The notes under the pieces are model-generated. The model did not search any database and had not been told where the DNA came from. It worked only from the letters and a program-made list of their open reading frames with translations. The translations under genes were made by a program, and so were the position numbers. A DNA stretch of 64,000 bases from Macrotrachela quadricornifera (Eukaryota > Rotifera > Eurotatoria > Philodinida > Philodinidae). Shown here piece by piece: positions 61,529 through 64,000 of the stretch; within the stretch, counting starts at the first letter, position 1, and each line of letters starts with the position of its first letter. Location of the stretch: the NCBI GenBank assembly GCA_022393335.1, contig JAJEKB010020399.1:62001-126000 (forward strand), in the 5' to 3' direction.

Positions 61529-61777
61529 TTAACATTCCATAATATCACGAAGACACTGTCGACATAAATCAGATTCACCTTCTGTAATTATTCGTACCTA
61601 TTCTATTTCAATTACTTCTTCATGTTTTGCACTATAAGTAGCATTGTTCACATAACATGTTTCAGGATGATCATATTTACGAATATAACCTGTGCAACAT
61701 TGACCTTTGTCATGACTTCCGGCATTTGCAGTAACGAAGAGTAAAATAACAACAATCAGGTTAAAATAAATATGCAT
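61529..61777 (-). CDS. small secreted Cys-rich protein with an in-frame TAG
   Basis: ATG at 61777 is followed by a signal peptide (MHIYFNLIVVILLFVTANAG) and mature sequence with CC, TC, an NNAT glycosylation site and acidic residues. At 61598-61600 a TAG interrupts, giving 59 aa. Beyond it the same frame continues 22 codons (RIITEGESDLCRQCLRDIMEC) to a TAA at 61529. The last three cysteines (LC, QC, EC) lie after the TAG and would complete an even set of six, so the TAG probably truncates a formerly 82-aa protein or is read through. No intron removes it in frame. A TATATATTC lies about 85 nt upstream on the minus strand. The family was not recognised. Confidence 0.5.
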
Positions 61778-62710
61778 TTTTTGTTAGTTTGTGAATGAAA
61801 TTGTTCTCACTTAATCCTTTGTTTTTTACAATATCGTCTTTTGTAAATATTGTGAATATATACATCAGGATTTATTTCATGGAAGAAGAGCGAGAGATTT
61901 ATAAAAACAAGCAAACATACATTTAGATGAAGAAAACCATTTGAAGATTTCTCCTTTAAAATCATGTTTTTTTCACTTTACACAATACACAACTGTATGA
62001 TTTTACGATCATAATCATCTTTTAATTTGCCGGTGATAAAATTTCACTCGTAAAATAATTTAGCCATTATGAAACTGTCTCAGAATATATACAATTGACA
62101 AATATTTTCATAATGCAATGTGTACATGTCACTAAAACTCATATATAAAGTTGGAATTGTCGAAATTAGTGGTATATAGGAGCCGATAGTGTGGTATATG
62201 CTCTATCAAACCCTACAGTTTTCATTTTCTGGGAATGAGATTTGGGTTCGAAACGAAGTCTACAAAAGAAAATATTTACTTTTTTGGCGAATATTTGTAT
62301 GAGACCTCTACTATAATATACAAAAACTACTTCCGATTTTGATAAAATTTTCAGCATTTATAAAGCTTTTAATTCTAAGCATTTTTGCTAAAAAAATATT
62401 TTCGAAAGGTTTTTATTTTGACAAAGATATACTCGAAATACTGGAAGCAATAAAAAATCAAAATAATTTTTTTCGATGAAAAATTGCTGGTAAACAGATT
62501 CTTTATAGTTTCCCCATCGAAACATGGTCAAAAATAAAATCCAAAATCATATTCAAATTCTTTGTGATATGACGCATCAGACCACACTAACATGATTTTA
62601 GTTTTAATCTTGTTTTTTTTTTAACTTTGTGTTAAAAAAAAGGCATTTTTTATTGTAAATTTTTATAATTATACAATTAAATTATATTTATAAAGTTTTT
62701 GTAGATTTTG
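61778..62710. other. intergenic
   Basis: No supported gene or repeat. Confidence 0.35.
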
Positions 62711-63458
62711 TTCGAAATCATTTTATCTTATAAAGCTGATTATGCTCAAGAAATCAGTGAAGATATTAGTGAAGGAACGTTGGATATTAAGTTCACACCA
62801 AATTTTTCATGGATAAGATCTAATTTTAGTAGTGAATTTCCATATACAGAAAACAGTCAACTAATTGATTTTTTGACAAAACTCTTATGACTTTTATAAT
62901 GGAACCAACAAATTTATATTATGATCAAAATTCAAGTGATGGTTACAAAAACAATCATATAACTGAATGATATGACTCAATAGTATCGAAACTTTATGTT
63001 ATGATAGCAAATATTTTATTGATGTGACATATTACGAAGCATAAAATTCGTGATTATTCGCCAACAAATTATCTATTGTATCCCTATAAGAATATATGTA
63101 TTAATGAATTTTTGATGTTATTTAAAAGGTAAATTATATTTCATCAAAACGCAGCAAATTTGGCATCAAACTTTTTGTATTATGTGATTGTAAAACAGGA
63201 TATATTTTATAATTTATAATTTATACAGGAAAATCTACAAAAATAAATATGATGGTAAAGGTCACGTTATTTATATGGACCATTTTTATACAAGTCCAAT
63301 TTTATTTGAATATCTTTATAACAAAAAAATTGGAGCTTGTTGGTACAGTAAAATCACTTCGTATTGGTCTTCCAAAATTTGGTAATCAAAAATCTGGCCA
63401 AATGTCTTATTATAATACCAAGAAAATTGTTGTATATGAAATGGACAGACAATCCTAG
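62711..63458 (+). pseudogene. piggyBac-type transposase, heavily decayed
   Basis: Translated pieces in changing frames fit the DDE_Tnp_1_7 (piggyBac) core in order: EFPYTENSQLIDFLTKLL; then FIMEPTNLYYDQNSSDGY after a shift; stop-ridden IRDYSPTNYLL; then DGKGHVIYMDHFYTSPILFEYLYNKKIG, read in one frame with the catalytic Asp in MDHFYTSP; then, after a shift near 63335, GTVKSLRIGLPKFGNQKSGQM. Many stops and shifts make it inactive. The N- and C-terminal ends and the terminal repeats were not found. The two piggyBac-type MITEs in the window may derive from this superfamily, but the link to this copy is not shown. Confidence 0.72.
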
Positions 63459-64000
63459 TGAATGTACTCATCAAGAGAGTACTCAAAAAGTACTCATGCT
63501 AGAAAATGCCGCGAGAAATCGTGAGTACTACCCTTAGAATATTGAGTTTCTCATGCGTACTTGTATATAATTTTCGAATACTCTGCCGGTTTCTGTAAAA
63601 TACTCATAGACTTATGTTCTTTTCAGTACTATTGTACTACATTCATTTTATTCAAATACAAAATTAATAACAAAAAATACAAGACTATCTATTGAGCATT
63701 TGATAGAATGATCAATACAAGAACTACACATATCATTTTATTTACATCATTTTTTAGCACAAATACAAAAGCTAAAAAAGAATACATTAATCATAGATTA
63801 AAAACAGTAAAATGAACTTAAGATAAATACATGATATTTTAGGCAGTGAAATTGAAAAGTACGATTATAAATGAACATCCAGTATGAATTAATACAAAAA
63901 AATACATATTTAAAAACATATCTATCTATAACAGTGCATAATTTATGAAAAACAGTAGTAAATTAAAAAATGATGCATCTGTAGTATTATTCGTATGTTT
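63459..64000. other. intergenic
   Basis: AT-rich with no gene. Several GAGTACTC words occur at 63465-63600, possibly an old repeat. Confidence 0.35.

Overview
The window looks like nuclear DNA of a bdelloid rotifer, most likely Rotaria or a close relative (Adineta is possible). The evidence is strongly AT-rich DNA, very short GT-AG introns (mostly 43-110 nt), many sparse and old DNA-transposon remnants, and protein families typical of bdelloids: ART plus tetratricopeptide proteins, NHL beta-propeller membrane or secreted proteins, VIT-VWA proteins, and a likely horizontally acquired secreted protein. No rRNA, CRISPR or bacterial operon structure was seen. All family calls come from reading residues and recalled families; no database was searched.

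Genes, left to right. 621-2131(+): a secreted or membrane-anchored protein resembling bacterial secreted proteins, with one 50-nt intron. 3359-7245(-): a 14-exon secreted mosaic protein with ten consecutive 147-nt exons, each encoding one eight-cysteine ETDxDCGG module. 10995-12801(-): a five-exon type II membrane protein with extracellular NHL repeats. 20070-22412(+): an intronless ADP-ribosyltransferase-like plus TPR protein with an altered catalytic motif. 25559-26517(+) and 29875-30788(+): a double BTB/T1 unit and an NHL propeller whose exon phases match, so they may be one gene with a transposon-filled intron. 35610-35783(+): a 57-aa secreted peptide precursor. 42191-45158(-): an L-amino-acid-oxidase-like domain fused to a degenerate DAO-like domain with a GPI-like tail. 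46727-48272(-): an NHL pseudogene. 57304-61112(-): a VIT-VWA pseudogene split by a transposon. 61529-61777(-): a small secreted Cys-rich protein with an in-frame TAG.

The rest is intergenic and repeat-rich: a Tc1/mariner element with 190-bp inverted ends that itself carries a piggyBac-type MITE and a hAT-type MITE; Harbinger-like and piggyBac-like transposase pseudogenes; at least eight long foldback (inverted-repeat) elements; a roughly 176-bp satellite built from alternately inverted half units; and a 35-bp minisatellite.

There is no operon-like logic. The intact genes mostly encode secreted, surface or signalling proteins, as is usual for accessory bdelloid regions. The features most worth following up are the one-exon-one-module cysteine array, the oxidase fusion with an apparently dead second flavin domain, and the strand-symmetric satellite.
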